Under the pieces are notes generated by a model, which was not told the DNA's origin, did not search any database, and saw nothing but the letters and a program-made list of their open reading frames with translations. A stretch of DNA of 64,000 nucleotides from Xestospongia bergquistia (taxonomy: Eukaryota; Porifera; Demospongiae; Haplosclerida; Petrosiidae), in the NCBI GenBank assembly GCA_963965975.1, contig OZ014425.1:4353501-4417500 (forward strand). Reading direction: 5' to 3'. How positions within the stretch are numbered: the stretch's first letter is position 1; every line of letters starts with the position of its first letter. Made by a program: the position numbers and the translations under genes. Positions 39,811-51,957 of this stretch are shown here, piece by piece.

Positions 39811-40670
39811 ATGGATACTGCTCAAGATCAGGAAGCAGCAGAAAAAGAGACTTCTCAAGTACAAGATCAGATAGCAGCAGAAAAAGAGGCTGAAGTAGAG
39901 ACTAAAGCAGAACTGTCAAATGAAATGAAAGCATATAATAAATGCTATGATGCTATGCTTCGAAGGTTGATAAACTCTTTGTCAAAATTCTCTGATCTTG
40001 CTATGCAATGCAGTCTTTTAAGTGAAGAAACACAGGCAGCAGTGACTGATTTAACATATGTTCACTCACAAGAGGAAAGAGCTGGCATTCTGTTAAGAAT
40101 AGTGACAAAAAAAATGGACAAGAAAATGGAAGCTGCGAAAAAAAAAATGGAATCTGCTCCTACCGTTATGGAAGGTTTTATGGAGGCCATACTAGATGTA
40201 CTAGGTGAACAAGTTCATGATTTTTTAAGTAAGTATAAACAACAATTAATTGATCTATTGTGTGATTAATTATTACAGAAACTGAACAGACAAAATGCAA
40301 ATCTGAGAAATTGGTCATTACAACTAATCATGCTCGACTAGTGGGTGTTCTTCAAGCTAACCTCATTCCATTTGCCACAAAGTTAAAATCTGCTGGCATT
40401 TTAGAAGATGATGAATACTCTATGATATGTAATCCAAAGGCAAAACAAAAAGAACTTAACATGCAACAAGTGCTATTGGAAATTGGAGAGAGTATCAAAG
40501 CTAAACCAGAAGAAAACCTGAAACTGTTCATTGAAGACGTCATTGAGGAACTTGGTCCCTATGCAGAAGATATTGCTACAGAACTTAGTAAGTTGGTATA
40601 CAATCCACATAAAAATACATCATTTTATGATTCTTTCTTAATAGGAAAAGGTCTAACTGATCCAAAGTAG
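39811..40670 (+). CDS. Tandem death-fold-like family, member E
   Basis: Exons 39811-40228, 40279-40587 and 40645-40670 join in frame to 250 residues. The N-terminus is charged, with a twofold repeat of QDQ/AAEKE words (around residues 5-30). Domain 1: LRRLINSLSKFSDLAMQCSL, ILLRIVTKKMDKKMEAAKKK. Domain 2: LIPFATKLKSAGILEDDEYS, MICNPKAKQKEL, LFIEDVIEELG. The ICNP(E/K)A word is shared with member C. Convergent with RRP9, 165 bp between stop codons. Confidence 0.68.
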
Positions 40671-40835
40671 GAAGAGCGAAGTAATATAATTTTTAACCTT
40701 TTCATGTGCTAATTTTACATAATATTTTGGTTATATTTTTATGATATTTAATATTACTCTGCTACAATATGTATATTTTTTAAATAAACACTAATTCTAA
40801 TATATACTCTGTTACTGCCAATATATAACTATTAA

Positions 40836-42271
40836 TCATGAGTGCATGGATAAAGATATAATAATAATGCCATTTTTAGCTTCATTGTCCTTCCACCATC
40901 GTCCAAATCGATGTTCCTGACCAATACCTGCTATTAAATAATTTCCATGTTTAGTGAAAGACAAACAATTGACAAATCCAGGCTGAAAAGGAAATGAATA
41001 GTATATCATCACTAATATTATGTAGTTGTATTGAAACAAACATATGGTAGTTTATTACTACTAAAATAAACTGTAGTTATAAATGATTTTCTTTGTCAAT
41101 AATAAGAGATATAAATTGCAATAATGTAAATGTGTATAAAATGTTTAAAATGATATGAATGAAGTGAAACAAAAAACAAAGGTGGTATAACCATTTACAT
41201 TAGTAGTCTATGTATATATATGTAATGGATTATTAGATAGTGTATAGTGTATATCCTACTATACATATAAGGAAGTTGAGTAAATTTTAACAACTATTTA
41301 TGATATGGGATATTTATACTATACTACTTACCACTGGAACAGAAAACAAATGTTCTAAAGAACGAAATTGTTCACCACATTTCCAGAAATGTATTTGTCC
41401 ATCTCTCGAACCTGAACAATATAAATAGCATAACACATAATATATTACATTATACATAAAATCTTATTTTAGTGTTTCCTGTTATTTCGTAAACCATACA
41501 TGTAAGCATTATTTCCATTTATGTACAATACATAAAAGAGGAAGAGAGTAAAGGGGAACTCCCAGGGAAGTCTCCCCAAGCTACTGACATTATCCAAAGC
41601 CATATATTATGTATCATTGAACATGTACATGTATTATTATACACATGTACTATCATTATACTATGCCAAGTTTTTACAACAACACCACTTCAAGAAACAG
41701 CTGCTTACTAAAAATACATTCATTGGAATTATGATACATCATCACATAATTAATTACATTCACTATATAGCCCATAAATGTCATGGCCTGATGAGCAATC
41801 ACTGTAATGTTACATGTCAATATGTACCTGAGACAACTAGGTCAGTATGGGGTAATGCTGTTACTGCCGTGACCCAGTACTCTCCTGTCTTGTCAGGGGA
41901 GTGTCTTTGAATGGCTTGTGGTTTCTTCTTCATAACATTCCACAGAGCAATACTACTGAAGGAGAGAGAGAGAGTTTAGAAACAACAGAGTTATTATTTC
42001 ATAAAATTACAAAAACATACCCATCTTGAGAACCTGATATAAAATTTTGTTCATCAATCAACTTAACAGTATCAATGGAAGCTCTATAACAGACTCAATA
42101 TGTCACATGATAATCAAATGACATACTTGTGACCATGGAAAACCAGTTGTGACTCATCAACAATTTTCCAAACTCTCAGTGTCTTATCATTAGCTCCAGC
42201 AGTAACAGGACGTTCCTGAGAGAGACAATCAATAGCAACAACAGCATCCTGGTGGCCAAAACTAGGAGGAA

Positions 42272-42315
<44 letters not shown>

Positions 42316-44104
42316 GGGAGAGGGAGAGAGAGAGAGGGGGAGAGAGAGAGAGAGAGAGAGAGATGAAAATAATGTCAATTTCCTTACAGTGTTTCTACAT
42401 AAATCATTTCATCAAGATTCCATATCTTCACTGTACGATCAAATGATGAACTAAACAGTTGATGAGTACCTCGTTGAAATACTAAACCCTAGAAATATAG
42501 ACACCAACCACAAATAGCTACAACATTACATAATGTTGTACTCACTGAAACTGCATCCTTGTGTCCTCTGAAAGTATGCAAGTGTAAACTAGTAACACAA
42601 TCCCATATGTGTATCACTTTATCAGATCCTCCACTCGCCTATATATAACATGATACATACTATATATGCAGTATAGATAATGTATTAAAATACCAAGTAT
42701 TTATCATCTGTGCTAATAGCTAGTGCTAGTACATGCCCTGTATGACCCACTGTCTCACTAAGGCCTCTCCTGTGACCAATAAAAACAACTTCCTTGTTCC
42801 CAGAACTAAGATTCCCTAGAATTGAGAATTAGATCGTTTTAATAAAGAATATTTTACTGAAGTAACTTGATATACCATATAATTACATTTAATAATGGTG
42901 CAGTCTTTCCCACCAGTATAGACATATTGACTATTAGTTGTAACCACAAGTGATGTAACTGATAGCTTGTGGCCCTTGTAAAATTTGACAGAGTCAGCAC
43001 CTGGAGCAATGTACTATAAACAATGACATAATAAAACTGAAAGTGGATGAAAGTTACTCACTTGATCAGCAATATTTTTGTGTAACTTTCCTGTTTGTTC
43101 CAACTATAATAACAAATATATTGTATTAGTTTGTTAAAGTGCATTACTTTTTGACTGGTCTACATAACTTGTATTATAATTATGATAACATTCTGTTCTA
43201 AGTCATTATATTACATGCCTCAATAATACAACTTACAATTTCATCATGTAGCCTATGGGCTATAACATCATAATCAATATCATCTGTATTTTTATCTTGT
43301 TTTTCTATTAAAATGAATTCATTATATTAAACTTTTGCATTACATATGACAATACCTTTTTCTTCAAGTGTGCTCAAATATTCTTTAGCAAGTCTTAGTC
43401 TTTTTTCAGGTGCTGTCTCCTCTTCATCGCTAAAACTATCATCAACTTTGAGAGATTTGAATAAATCAGACCTAAAATAGTTGGAACCTAATATTTCTAG
43501 GTTTTAATACAATTACAGACATGCCCACATAACCCATTACATTACAAATACCAATCCCTTAAAAAGATCTCATCACCTCAACTCTTACACTATAATATAC
43601 CTACATAGTCTCAATACTAGGTAATCACAAGGGGAACAAGCTCATTACCAATTTACTAATCAACAAGACTATATACTTGTCCATGACCAGAATGTAGCAC
43701 ATACAAGGTTTATAATTTAATAATAATACATTTAAGTTTCGAGGTTGGATCTATGAATTTCCTATTAAAATATAGTTGTCACTCTAGACACTAGGCTAGC
43801 ATTAGAACTGTTTATTGGATATACCACCAAACTACACAAATACTAGTCATAACAAAAACATGTTTACATTATGCTGCTGCTTTGACTTACTCCTTTTCAT
43901 CATCTTCAGACTCACTTCCTATGTCATCGTCAGCTATTTTAGTGTCTTTTTTGACTACCTTTGTTCTACGTGTGTCCTATGAATAATTCAATTATCACAA
44001 AAATTAATAAATTCTTTCTTGCTAACTTTTTTAGTTACAATTCCTTTCTTTCTTTTTCTGAGGTCTCTTTTATTTGTTTTGGATGGAAGAAAAAAACTGG
44101 ACAT
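40836..44104 (-). CDS. RRP9: U3 snoRNP-associated WD40 protein RRP9 (U3-55K)
   Basis: More than ten short minus-strand exons from the ATG at 44104 to the stop at 40836. Start MSSFFLPSKTNKRDLRKRKK is a basic nuclear/nucleolar-type N-terminus, followed by an acidic Ser/Glu stretch (IGSESEDDEK). WD repeats follow: ASGGSDKVIHIWDCV, TFRGHKDAVS, SSSFDRTVKIWNLDE, TAGANDKTLRVWKIV, ISGSQDGSIALWNV, VSGSRDGQIHFWKC, and the diagnostic C-terminus LIAGIGQEHRFGRWWKDNEA (human: VAGVGQEHRLGRWW). RRP9 binds the B/C motif of U3 snoRNA during 18S rRNA processing. Shares a 282-bp divergent promoter with SEC13. An interrupted GA tract sits in one intron. Confidence 0.92.
42273..42362. repeat. (GA)n tract in RRP9 intron
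   Basis: Interrupted GA/GGA run within an RRP9 intron. Confidence 0.9.
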
Positions 44105-44386
44105 AATGGTGATAACCCTCTCTGGAGAGTACACTTAACCACGTGGGAAGTTAAAAAGGAGATAACCACGTGGTTACACGCATGCGCAAACACGTCATCG
44201 CGTTTTCGTGGCACCAATACAAAAGTCATTGTTCTTCACTTCAATTATTGAAGAAATTCAGACTGTTTAGGTGAGGCTACATGAGAGTTTTAGTCTGTAT
44301 TAGCCTGCCTAGTAGGTGCTATAATGGTGTTATTTGTGTTTCTACACAGGTGTTTCTAGACATCTTCTATTTAATGCTCACTCACC
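44105..44386. promoter_or_regulatory. Divergent RRP9-SEC13 promoter
   Basis: Contains two CACGTG E-boxes (44140-44145 and 44167-44172). The second is the centre of a perfect 14-bp palindrome TAACCACGTGGTTA at 44163-44176. An NRF1-like CGCATGCGCA lies at 44179-44188 and a CRE half-site ACGTCA at 44192-44197. SEC13's untranslated leader probably lies in the right half, with a possible small intron. Confidence 0.6.
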
Positions 44387-45859
44387 ATGGCTGGTGTAGT
44401 CAATGTGAAAAATTGTGTAGATACTGGTCATGAAGATATGATAGTAAGAAAATCAATATTTAAATATATGATATCACAATGACATCATTGCAGCATGACT
44501 CTCAACTGGATTACTATGGACGGAGACTGGCAACTTGTTCATCTGATCGGACAGTCAAGATATTTGACGTATCTGGGAACGCCCCTGTTTTATTAGCAAC
44601 ATTAACAGGGTGAGTGGAGAAAGCTATTTAAGATTTAAATTATCTTTAACTCATAGTCATGAAGGCCCTGTGTGGCAAGTATCTTGGGCCCATCCCAAAT
44701 ATGGTAGTATTTTAGCATCTTGTTCATATGATAGAAAGGTTTGTCTTCAATTTGGGACAGCTGCTATGATTCCGCTAATTTAATTAGGTAATTATTTGGA
44801 AGGAGTCCAATGGGACTTGGAATAAATTGAACGAATTCTGTGAACACAAATCATCAGGTAGATCTATCAAGTAATTTGGTTGTCATGGCAACGTGACTCT
44901 TATTTTCTTGTAGTTAATAGTATTCAATGGGCACCTTATGAATGGGGACTTATATTAGCATGTGCTTCATCAGACGAGTCTTTTTCTATCCTTTATACAA
45001 CAGGTAACAAGTAATCCTCATTAGTCATCTTGTATTACCCCTGTTATTAGGTGACGGTAATTGGAAATATAGAAGACAAGAGGGAGCACATACTGTAAGA
45101 AATGGTCCAGTAATAAATAGTGTTTTAAATATATAATGATAGTTGGGTTGTAATGCAGTAAGCTGGGCACCTGCTGTTAATCCAGGATCATTAGTAGAGG
45201 TAAGAGACAGCAATAGAATGTGTAACTCTCTCTCTCTCTCTCTCTCTCGCTTTCCAGGGAGGTTCTAAGTCAGCCTTATCAACCACTAAAAGACTAGTTA
45301 CAGGAGGTGGCGATAATACTGTTAAAGTTTGGAGAGAAGAGGGAGATAGTTGGATAATGGAGGAGAAACTAGAAGGACATACAGACTGGGTAAGAGATGT
45401 AGCTTGGGCACCGTCAATAGGTCTACCCTTGAGTAGAATAGCCAGCTGCTCTCAGGTCAGTAAAACTAGTAACACTTAATATTGTACATATAATACAAGC
45501 AGGATTGTAAAGTTATTATTTGGACTAAAGATGAAACTAGTGGAGGAAAGTGGATCTCAAAGGTATAGATATCAGATATAATGGTGACGTACTATTATTG
45601 TTGTAGATATTAAATACATTCTCTGATGTTGTGTGGCATGCTAGCTGGTCTATTACTGGAGATATATTAGCAATATCAGGTGGTGATAATAAGGTCAGTA
45701 AACATAAAAAAGTTTAGCTGTATGTACTCTCTCCCTCTCCTTCTCTCTCTCCCTCTTGTTGATCAGGTGACTTTATGGAAAGAGTCACATGAGGGTGAAT
45801 GGGTATGTGTTAGTGAAATGGACAAAAGTCAACAGGTCAAACACACAATACCTCAATAA
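44387..45859 (+). CDS. SEC13: COPII coat / nuclear pore / GATOR2 protein SEC13
   Basis: About nine short exons from the ATG at 44387 (MAGVVNVKN...) to TAA at 45857-45859. A six-bladed WD40 protein with characteristic SEC13 words: [145 protein letters not shown]13 pairs with SEC31 in the COPII cage and with NUP145/NUP96 in the nuclear pore. The human C-terminal extension is replaced by a few residues here, unless a further 3' exon exists. An X-box-like word lies in one intron at 44879-44892. Confidence 0.94.
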
Positions 45860-46749
45860 TATGTTATCAATCTACATCTTTTAATATTGTGAATAGTAAT
45901 TCTACTACTTGACAATGACAAATGGCACTACTATATATTTAGAACAGCGCCATAATAGGAATAATTCACTTTTTATATTCTTTTAGTAAAAAATACACTC
46001 TTAAATTAAGGTTTATTATTGGACATTATTAAGTTATGGACTTAGCACATGAGACTTGAGATTGATAAAGTAATTGAAAATTGAACAGTCAAAAACACAA
46101 GGTATTAATACACACCATTTATTATATATAGTTTACTCTTTATATGTATACTTTGTACAACGTATGTATTCATCGCCTTGGGGGAGGGGTTTACGTCGTA
46201 TGGGTGACCATTTTGAATGGGGTGTGGCTGGGAGGTTTTCTTTGTCAATTGGAGAGTGTACCACTTTAGGTTTAGTAGCAGCAGCAACTTGTGATAGTAG
46301 CTAATTAAGTGAGGGGGAGGGCACAAGTAAAGACTGTATCGCAACATTACATTAATGTTATCAATATAATATGGGATTTGTTGCATATATATATATACAC
46401 ATACACACTATGATGGAATATTGTTTCTTGACACTACTGAATACAAGGAAGATTTAACTGATATTCATTCCCTTTCTATTGTATGTTCCAAGTTACATGT
46501 ATTGGTAATAATATACATGTACATCCTAACATTAGTTGTCACTTAGAAACTTGATCCACTATTTATTAAGCTATGATGTTTTTGATAAAAAGTTAGTTGA
46601 ACAAGTTTCTAAGAGTTATGAATATCTGACAATTGAGGTCTAGTTAGTTGAGAGTTTATGATAATACAACACATACATGTAGTTTGGTTATTATACATCA
46701 TTATTACAACATTAGCCACTGTATAATAGTAGCCCATTAGTAGGTATAG
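45860..46749. other. Convergent intergenic interval
   Basis: AT-rich 3' flanks of SEC13 and of the basic protein gene. Short open frames at 46074-46386 on both strands show no recognisable domain. Confidence 0.5.
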
Positions 46750-49293
46750 TTACTCTACCTTCTTCTCAAATTCAGCATCATATTTATCATCAATTGGAGC
46801 AGTTCTCTGCAATAATAAGAGATTATGTATGATCTTTATCTACACTCTCACCTGAGATTTTATTGGTCCATCCTTAGTTCCACCCACTTCAGTTTTGGTT
46901 GCAGGTGGTTTCAATTGACATTTGACTCCGCCCTTTAATCTTTTAGCTTCCACCTTAGGGGGAGCCAGCCCTTTCCTAAGACGAGGAGGTTGAGTGGTTT
47001 TTTTGAGGACAGGTAACGACTCAGAGGATTTAAGGGGATCTTCATCATCTAAATTATAAGGAATTGGAGATGGATCAATAGTTCTGGCCATATCCTAAAA
47101 TTAGAGAAATAATAATGTAATTAAGATTGGGTGTGGTCTCTGACCTTGCCACGAGGGGTTGGTATAAGGGATCTCCGTTTGCCTTTTGGATTAGGTGGAG
47201 TGCTGATGGTTTTTTCTTGTTCCTCTTTTGAAAAAGTAGTATTTCTTGACTGAATATCGTCATCTTTAAAAGAACTAGATTTTAAACTATATTGTAAAGG
47301 AGATGCTATGACTGTAGTAGGTGTGGAAATAGTATGTCGTCGAGGAGATGGGGCGTGGCATGTGATAGGTGTGGATTGGAGCTTAGATGTAGGGGCTAGT
47401 GTAGTATCAAGAGATGTTTCAGACTTGACCACACCCATTGTTTTAGTGGAGTCTTTTTTAGTCTGAGCAAGCCGTGATGGTTGTGGATTTTTAAAACTTC
47501 CTTTACGTGTTGGAACACGGCTACATTTTGTGTCTGGATTTGACTTGACTGGTCCTGTACTGGTCTTGACAGGACCAGGAAGTCTCTGTGTTGCAGAAGC
47601 CACTTCCCTTTGGGTTGCTGATGTCACCTCCCTCTGTGTTGCAGAAGTTACTCTCTTCTGAATTGCTGATATTGGTTTTTGTCTTGGTACTCCAGTGGGC
47701 TTTGTAACAGGTTTATATTGTAGCTTAGTTTGTTTGGTACTCTTCTCTTGCCTGCTAGTTACCTCTACTGTTGATGTCTTACTTCTAGCTGGGTTCTTTG
47801 ACGGGATTGATATCTTTGACTCTTTGCCACCACCAAGTGCTCGTGTATGAGGTACTTTGATAGATTTTCTGGCTACAATAGATGTTCCATTGGAAACAGC
47901 AGATTTTGATGGTAATAGAGTTTGTTTAGTTAGCCTGGAATTCAAAGTCCTAAAGAAAAATTAAGAAACTGTATTAATGTTACTCAATGGTACACCAGTA
48001 CTCTTTCAAAGGATTACACTAGCCTTATCATCTACTCACTTCTTTGTTGGTGCCAGTTTGGGTTTCACCAATTTTGATTCTAATGTAACTGTATTATTGG
48101 CAGACACATTGCTGCAGGTACTACTCACTGAGACCTGAGATACACAACTAGAAGATGACTCATTTAACTTGCTACTACCCAAATCACTGGATGATTTTTG
48201 AAGCACTAAATCAGATGAACTAGAAACATTTAGCTCCTCTTCACCTCCTTGTCTCTCATTATTGTTCACTTCATTCTTAAATACAGGCTTAATTACAGGG
48301 ACATCCTCATTGAATTGCTTTATATCATTTTTATTCATGGTGTTGATGTTTTCTGTAACATTGACATCTGATGTCTCCTCTTCTTCTTCTTTAGTAAAAG
48401 TATTACGACGTTTTCTTTCAGTCAAAGATATTATTTCACTCTCTTCACCATGAAGTGGAGGACTGACTTCACCTAACACAGTGACACTACCAGCTCCAGA
48501 ATTACATGTTTGGCTTGAAGCACTGGTATCTTTAGTATTTATTGTACTACCACTACTATCAGGATGACTTGTTGTGATGTCTTCTTGTATGGTTTGTGAA
48601 GTGGTTGTTGTAATGATAGGTGGTTTTTTGATCCCTAGAAAGGCATCTAGATCAAAGCTGTCAGATTCTGTACTTGCTGATCCAATTGGATTCAAACTAA
48701 AGGAAGAGAGAGTGTGTGCATTATATAATAAACTTAATGGACAGATGGAAAGGAACTTCAAAGCATTAAAATACAACCATTCAAACAAAGTGATATATTT
48801 ACACTTTTCTTACAAACACTCATGTTCTATACCTGATGTTAAGGAACTCATCAGGAATATCAAAATCAAATACTTCATCTTCAATAGGTTTGTATTCTAA
48901 ATAAAGGACAAAAGAACAATACTAATAGTCTTTGATACCGTATAAGGAAATATCTTATCTTATACAGTAAACGGCAGTACATATGACAATATCAGTATTT
49001 AACAGATAAAGATATTTTAATTTCCCTACCTTTGCAAAAAATGGCTGTAGAATGTCGTTCACGTGTTGACCCATCCTCCTTATCTTTGAGCACATGGTCA
49101 GTATCTGAGATACACACACACACACACTATAGACAGTCTGTATTGTAAGAAGTAAGATACCTGTTATTGATATGGTACTGGAGATAGTTTCTGCCATTAA
49201 ACTGTTTATATCAAGAGGAGATGTAAGATCAATGAAACCGCCTGTTGTAGAGTCTTTGAAGCAGTTATCATCACTGCAAGTGGCCACTTCCAT
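46750..49293 (-). CDS. Basic Ser/Thr/Pro-rich protein, possibly microtubule-linked (GTSE1-like?)
   Basis: Seven exons (49293-49161, 49104-49030, 48896-48833, 48696-48040, 47949-47145, 47094-46852, 46806-46750) join in frame to 677 residues. The acidic N-terminal part has FIDLTSPLDI, VFDFDIPDEFLN and SFDLDAFLGIKKPP. A low-complexity Ser/Thr middle follows, then a strongly basic region with three repeats of VTSATQRE and the motif RRSLIPTPRGK, which contains an SxIP EB1-binding signature (S-L-I-P). Another basic Pro-rich exon and a terminal EFEKKVE complete it. No folded domain is recognised. GTSE1 has a similar acidic-to-basic layout with SxIP motifs, but I cannot claim orthology. The upstream region is shared with the membrane-protein gene that starts at 49461. 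Confidence 0.7.
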
Positions 49294-49460
49294 GATATCT
49301 CGTATTACTAGAGTTAAGAGACAGTCTAGATGCGTCTATATTATAGTATGTATGGCTTACTAACCTGCTGCTCATTCAACCGCCAGTGGTTTTAAATGAA
49401 GATGGAAGGTGTGGTCAATGGAGGAGGAGAAAGAGGTCAATAGGTCACTATTAGTTAGTG

Positions 49461-51313
49461 ATGGACAATATGGAGTCAAGTATGCTCTCATCTAACGAAT
49501 CAGACGTCAGACCAGACTACAACGCTGTTTTAGGTAAGAACGCATCTTCAAAATTTGGGCAGAATACAGTTTTTGGGAAAGTGAGTAAACTTACTATAAA
49601 ATTTGATGGTTTCAGTTGCCATTCTCTCTAGATTCGTAACTTAAAGCGTTTCTCATTGTGGGAGTGGCTCTTTCTTGGATTGGGTATAACTGCATTCTCT
49701 ACTACTCTTGGACTAACAATTGAGCGATTTGTATATTTTCACAACAACCTTAATAATTCAATGAATGGTTCTGATGCATATGATGATCTTCCTGCTTGTG
49801 AAGAATGGACATGTCTCAGTGACGTCACATTTGCTATTCTCTTAATAATCAATCTAGGTTTGTTATTAGATGAATGAACTGTTGATTACTTGCTCTGTTC
49901 TTTCTTTAGTTTTTTGTATCTTTTATGGCATTGATGGAGTATTACGAGAACGAGGTTTTGAAATATTAGCTGTTCCAATAGCCATCATTGTTGTCCTCTT
50001 TTATCTCATTGCAAATTTCATTCAAAATCTCATTGTACATCACTACGAGAGTTTTCCTATTAAAATAGTAAACCAGCACACACACACACACTACGATGCT
50101 TTCTTGATTTACAAACTCTGTATTTTACTTGTTTATAGGTTCGACTCATTATAGCTTTGATATTTGGTCTACCTTTGTTAGTAATTGCTATTGTGATATA
50201 TGTTAGAATGGGAAAACTCCAATTCATATTAGTAGGCAGTAACAAAGTTTTGATGAGTAAGTTATAATAACACTGGCTGCTGTTATATCATTAGACCATA
50301 TAAATATATATAAATATTGAAAATAATTGTATTATTAAAGACTAAGTGGTCGTTTCCTCATATTAGGAGCATATCGATTCAGATCATTCTTGGCCACTCT
50401 CTTTCTATTTAGTTTTCATGTTATTGTAAGTATTAATATAATATAATTAGAACAAAACAAGTCTTTTATTTAATTGTTTGATTATTTTGTAGGTAAATTT
50501 GATCATTCTAGCTTATACTCGCAATGGAACCTTCTTGTCTAAGGAAGAAAAGATCATTCTTCCCTTGATTGTTGCATTTATATTTGTTTGTAATTTAGTA
50601 GGAAGTTATGGGGTAAAGAGAAAAGTTAATACATACATAGAGACAATTGCTTTCTAGATCTACTACGAGGTACTCTCTGCTACTGTCATCTTCTTGGTGT
50701 TTCTGTCTCCAACCTGTGCTTACTATATCTATAAGATTGTTAATGTAAGTGTAATAATGAAATTCACACTTGCTGTTAAAGTTTTATATTAATATTGTTG
50801 TCTAACATTTCAGATAATATATATTATAGTATAGTCTCATCCTCAGACTGCCATGCCCCCAGGTTGAAAAGGCAGTCTGGGTATGAGACTAATATAGTAC
50901 TGATTTATGAGGGGTGGAGTTTAGTACATTTTGTGTACACTTAAACTGCATTATTGTTATTATTAGGTTACCAAGCACTTTGAGATGTATAAAGCTCCTG
51001 AACAGGAGAATAATCATTATGAATATGTAGCTATCACTTTGTTAGTTGTCAGTAAGTTCTTTTATATTTACATAATATATCAATTAATGTCTTTGTTTTA
51101 GACACTATAGCACTTTTGAATTTTGTCCTGATTTACATATTTGCCTTTTTGGTGATCAAAGATTTTAATAAAGGCTTAAAAGAGAAAAGTAATATTAATA
51201 TTACAATTATTCTTTGATATTATACTTACCTTGTATATGCAGTGGAGCCCCCTTTCTGGACATGTTTTCAGAAATTACGTTCCAAATTGTACACAAGTCT
51301 TGATGAGAATTGA
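49461..51313 (+). CDS. Multi-pass membrane protein, copy 1 of tandem pair
   Basis: First exon 49461-49580 (MDNMESSML...), second 49632-49857, third from 49910, then several short exons to TGA at 51311-51313; about 350 residues. Around eight hydrophobic helices: WLFLGLGITAFSTTLGLTI, FAILLIINLVFCIFYGI, ILAVPIAIIVVLFYLIANF, LIIALIFGLPLLVIAIVIY, FLATLFLFSFHVIVNLIILA, IILPLIVAFIFVCNLVG, LSATVIFLVFLSPTCAYYIY and ITLLVVNTIALLNFVLIYIF. Between the first two is an extracellular-type loop with NNSMNGS glycosylation sites and paired Cys (PACEEWTC). The C-terminal tail is basic. I do not recognise the family; there is no GPCR DRY or NPxxY motif. Nearly identical to the gene at 51958. Confidence 0.78.
50833..50890. 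repeat. Foldback element, copy 1 (intron)
   Basis: Arms AGTCTCATCCTCAGACTGCC (50833-50852) and 50871-50890 are inverted with two mismatches around an 18-bp loop. Same position as in the duplicate gene. Confidence 0.85.
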
Positions 51314-51529
51314 ATACTTGTTGTTTCATCAACTTATATAGTGGGAAACCAAACATTTTACATTTACTATATATGTTTTATTGTGTGATTAATGTTATTT
51401 GTATGGAATTTCTTTAATACATGAACTGCCCTGCTAACTATAATGATTAAAATGAAATTTTCAGTATGGAGTCATGGAAGGTGACATATGACACATTAAG
51501 TGGTTTCTTATAGACATTCTCCTGGATAA

Positions 51530-51930
51530 CCTCAGGCTATAGTTATATACAAGTTTGTCATATCAACAAAGAATTGAGAGCAGCAATTGTAAAAATGAGT
51601 GCCTTCACTATTAATTTTCTGAATCAAATGTCAAAATAAAATACTTCATCTTCAATGGATTTGTATTCTAAATAAAGGACAAAAAACAATACTAATAGTC
51701 TTTGATATAAGGAAATATCTTATACAGCAAATGGCAGTACATGTGACAATATCAGTATTTAACAGATAAAGATATTTTAGTTTTCCTACTTTTGCTGTTG
51801 AATGTCTTTCATATGTTGACCTATCCTCTTTATAATTTGAGCACATGGTCAATATCTGAGAGATACATTCTTACACACATAATAGTCTCGACTTATTCAA
51901 CATTTTAAAATGAAGATAGAAGGTGTGGTA
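51530..51930. other. Duplication junction with fragments of both neighbours
   Basis: 51530-51616 repeats the 5' flank and first coding bases of the astacin gene (compare 53990-54085). From about 51617 the sequence switches to a copy of the basic-protein gene (compare 48850-49110, exons 3 and 2 in reverse), now with small deletions and no exon 1. These are non-functional remnants left by tandem duplication. Confidence 0.85.
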
Positions 51931-51957
51931 ACTGGTCAATGGAGGAGGAGAAACGTG

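Noticed and set aside
34281-40670. Reading the paralogue array as one multi-domain gene
   Set aside because: Each unit has its own ATG, stop and short tail exon, and spacers of up to 1.1 kb lie between units; no frame-compatible splicing between units was needed.
47075-47263. Second minus-strand frame over the basic-protein exon
   Set aside because: Shadow of the real frame, which joins neatly at both splice sites.
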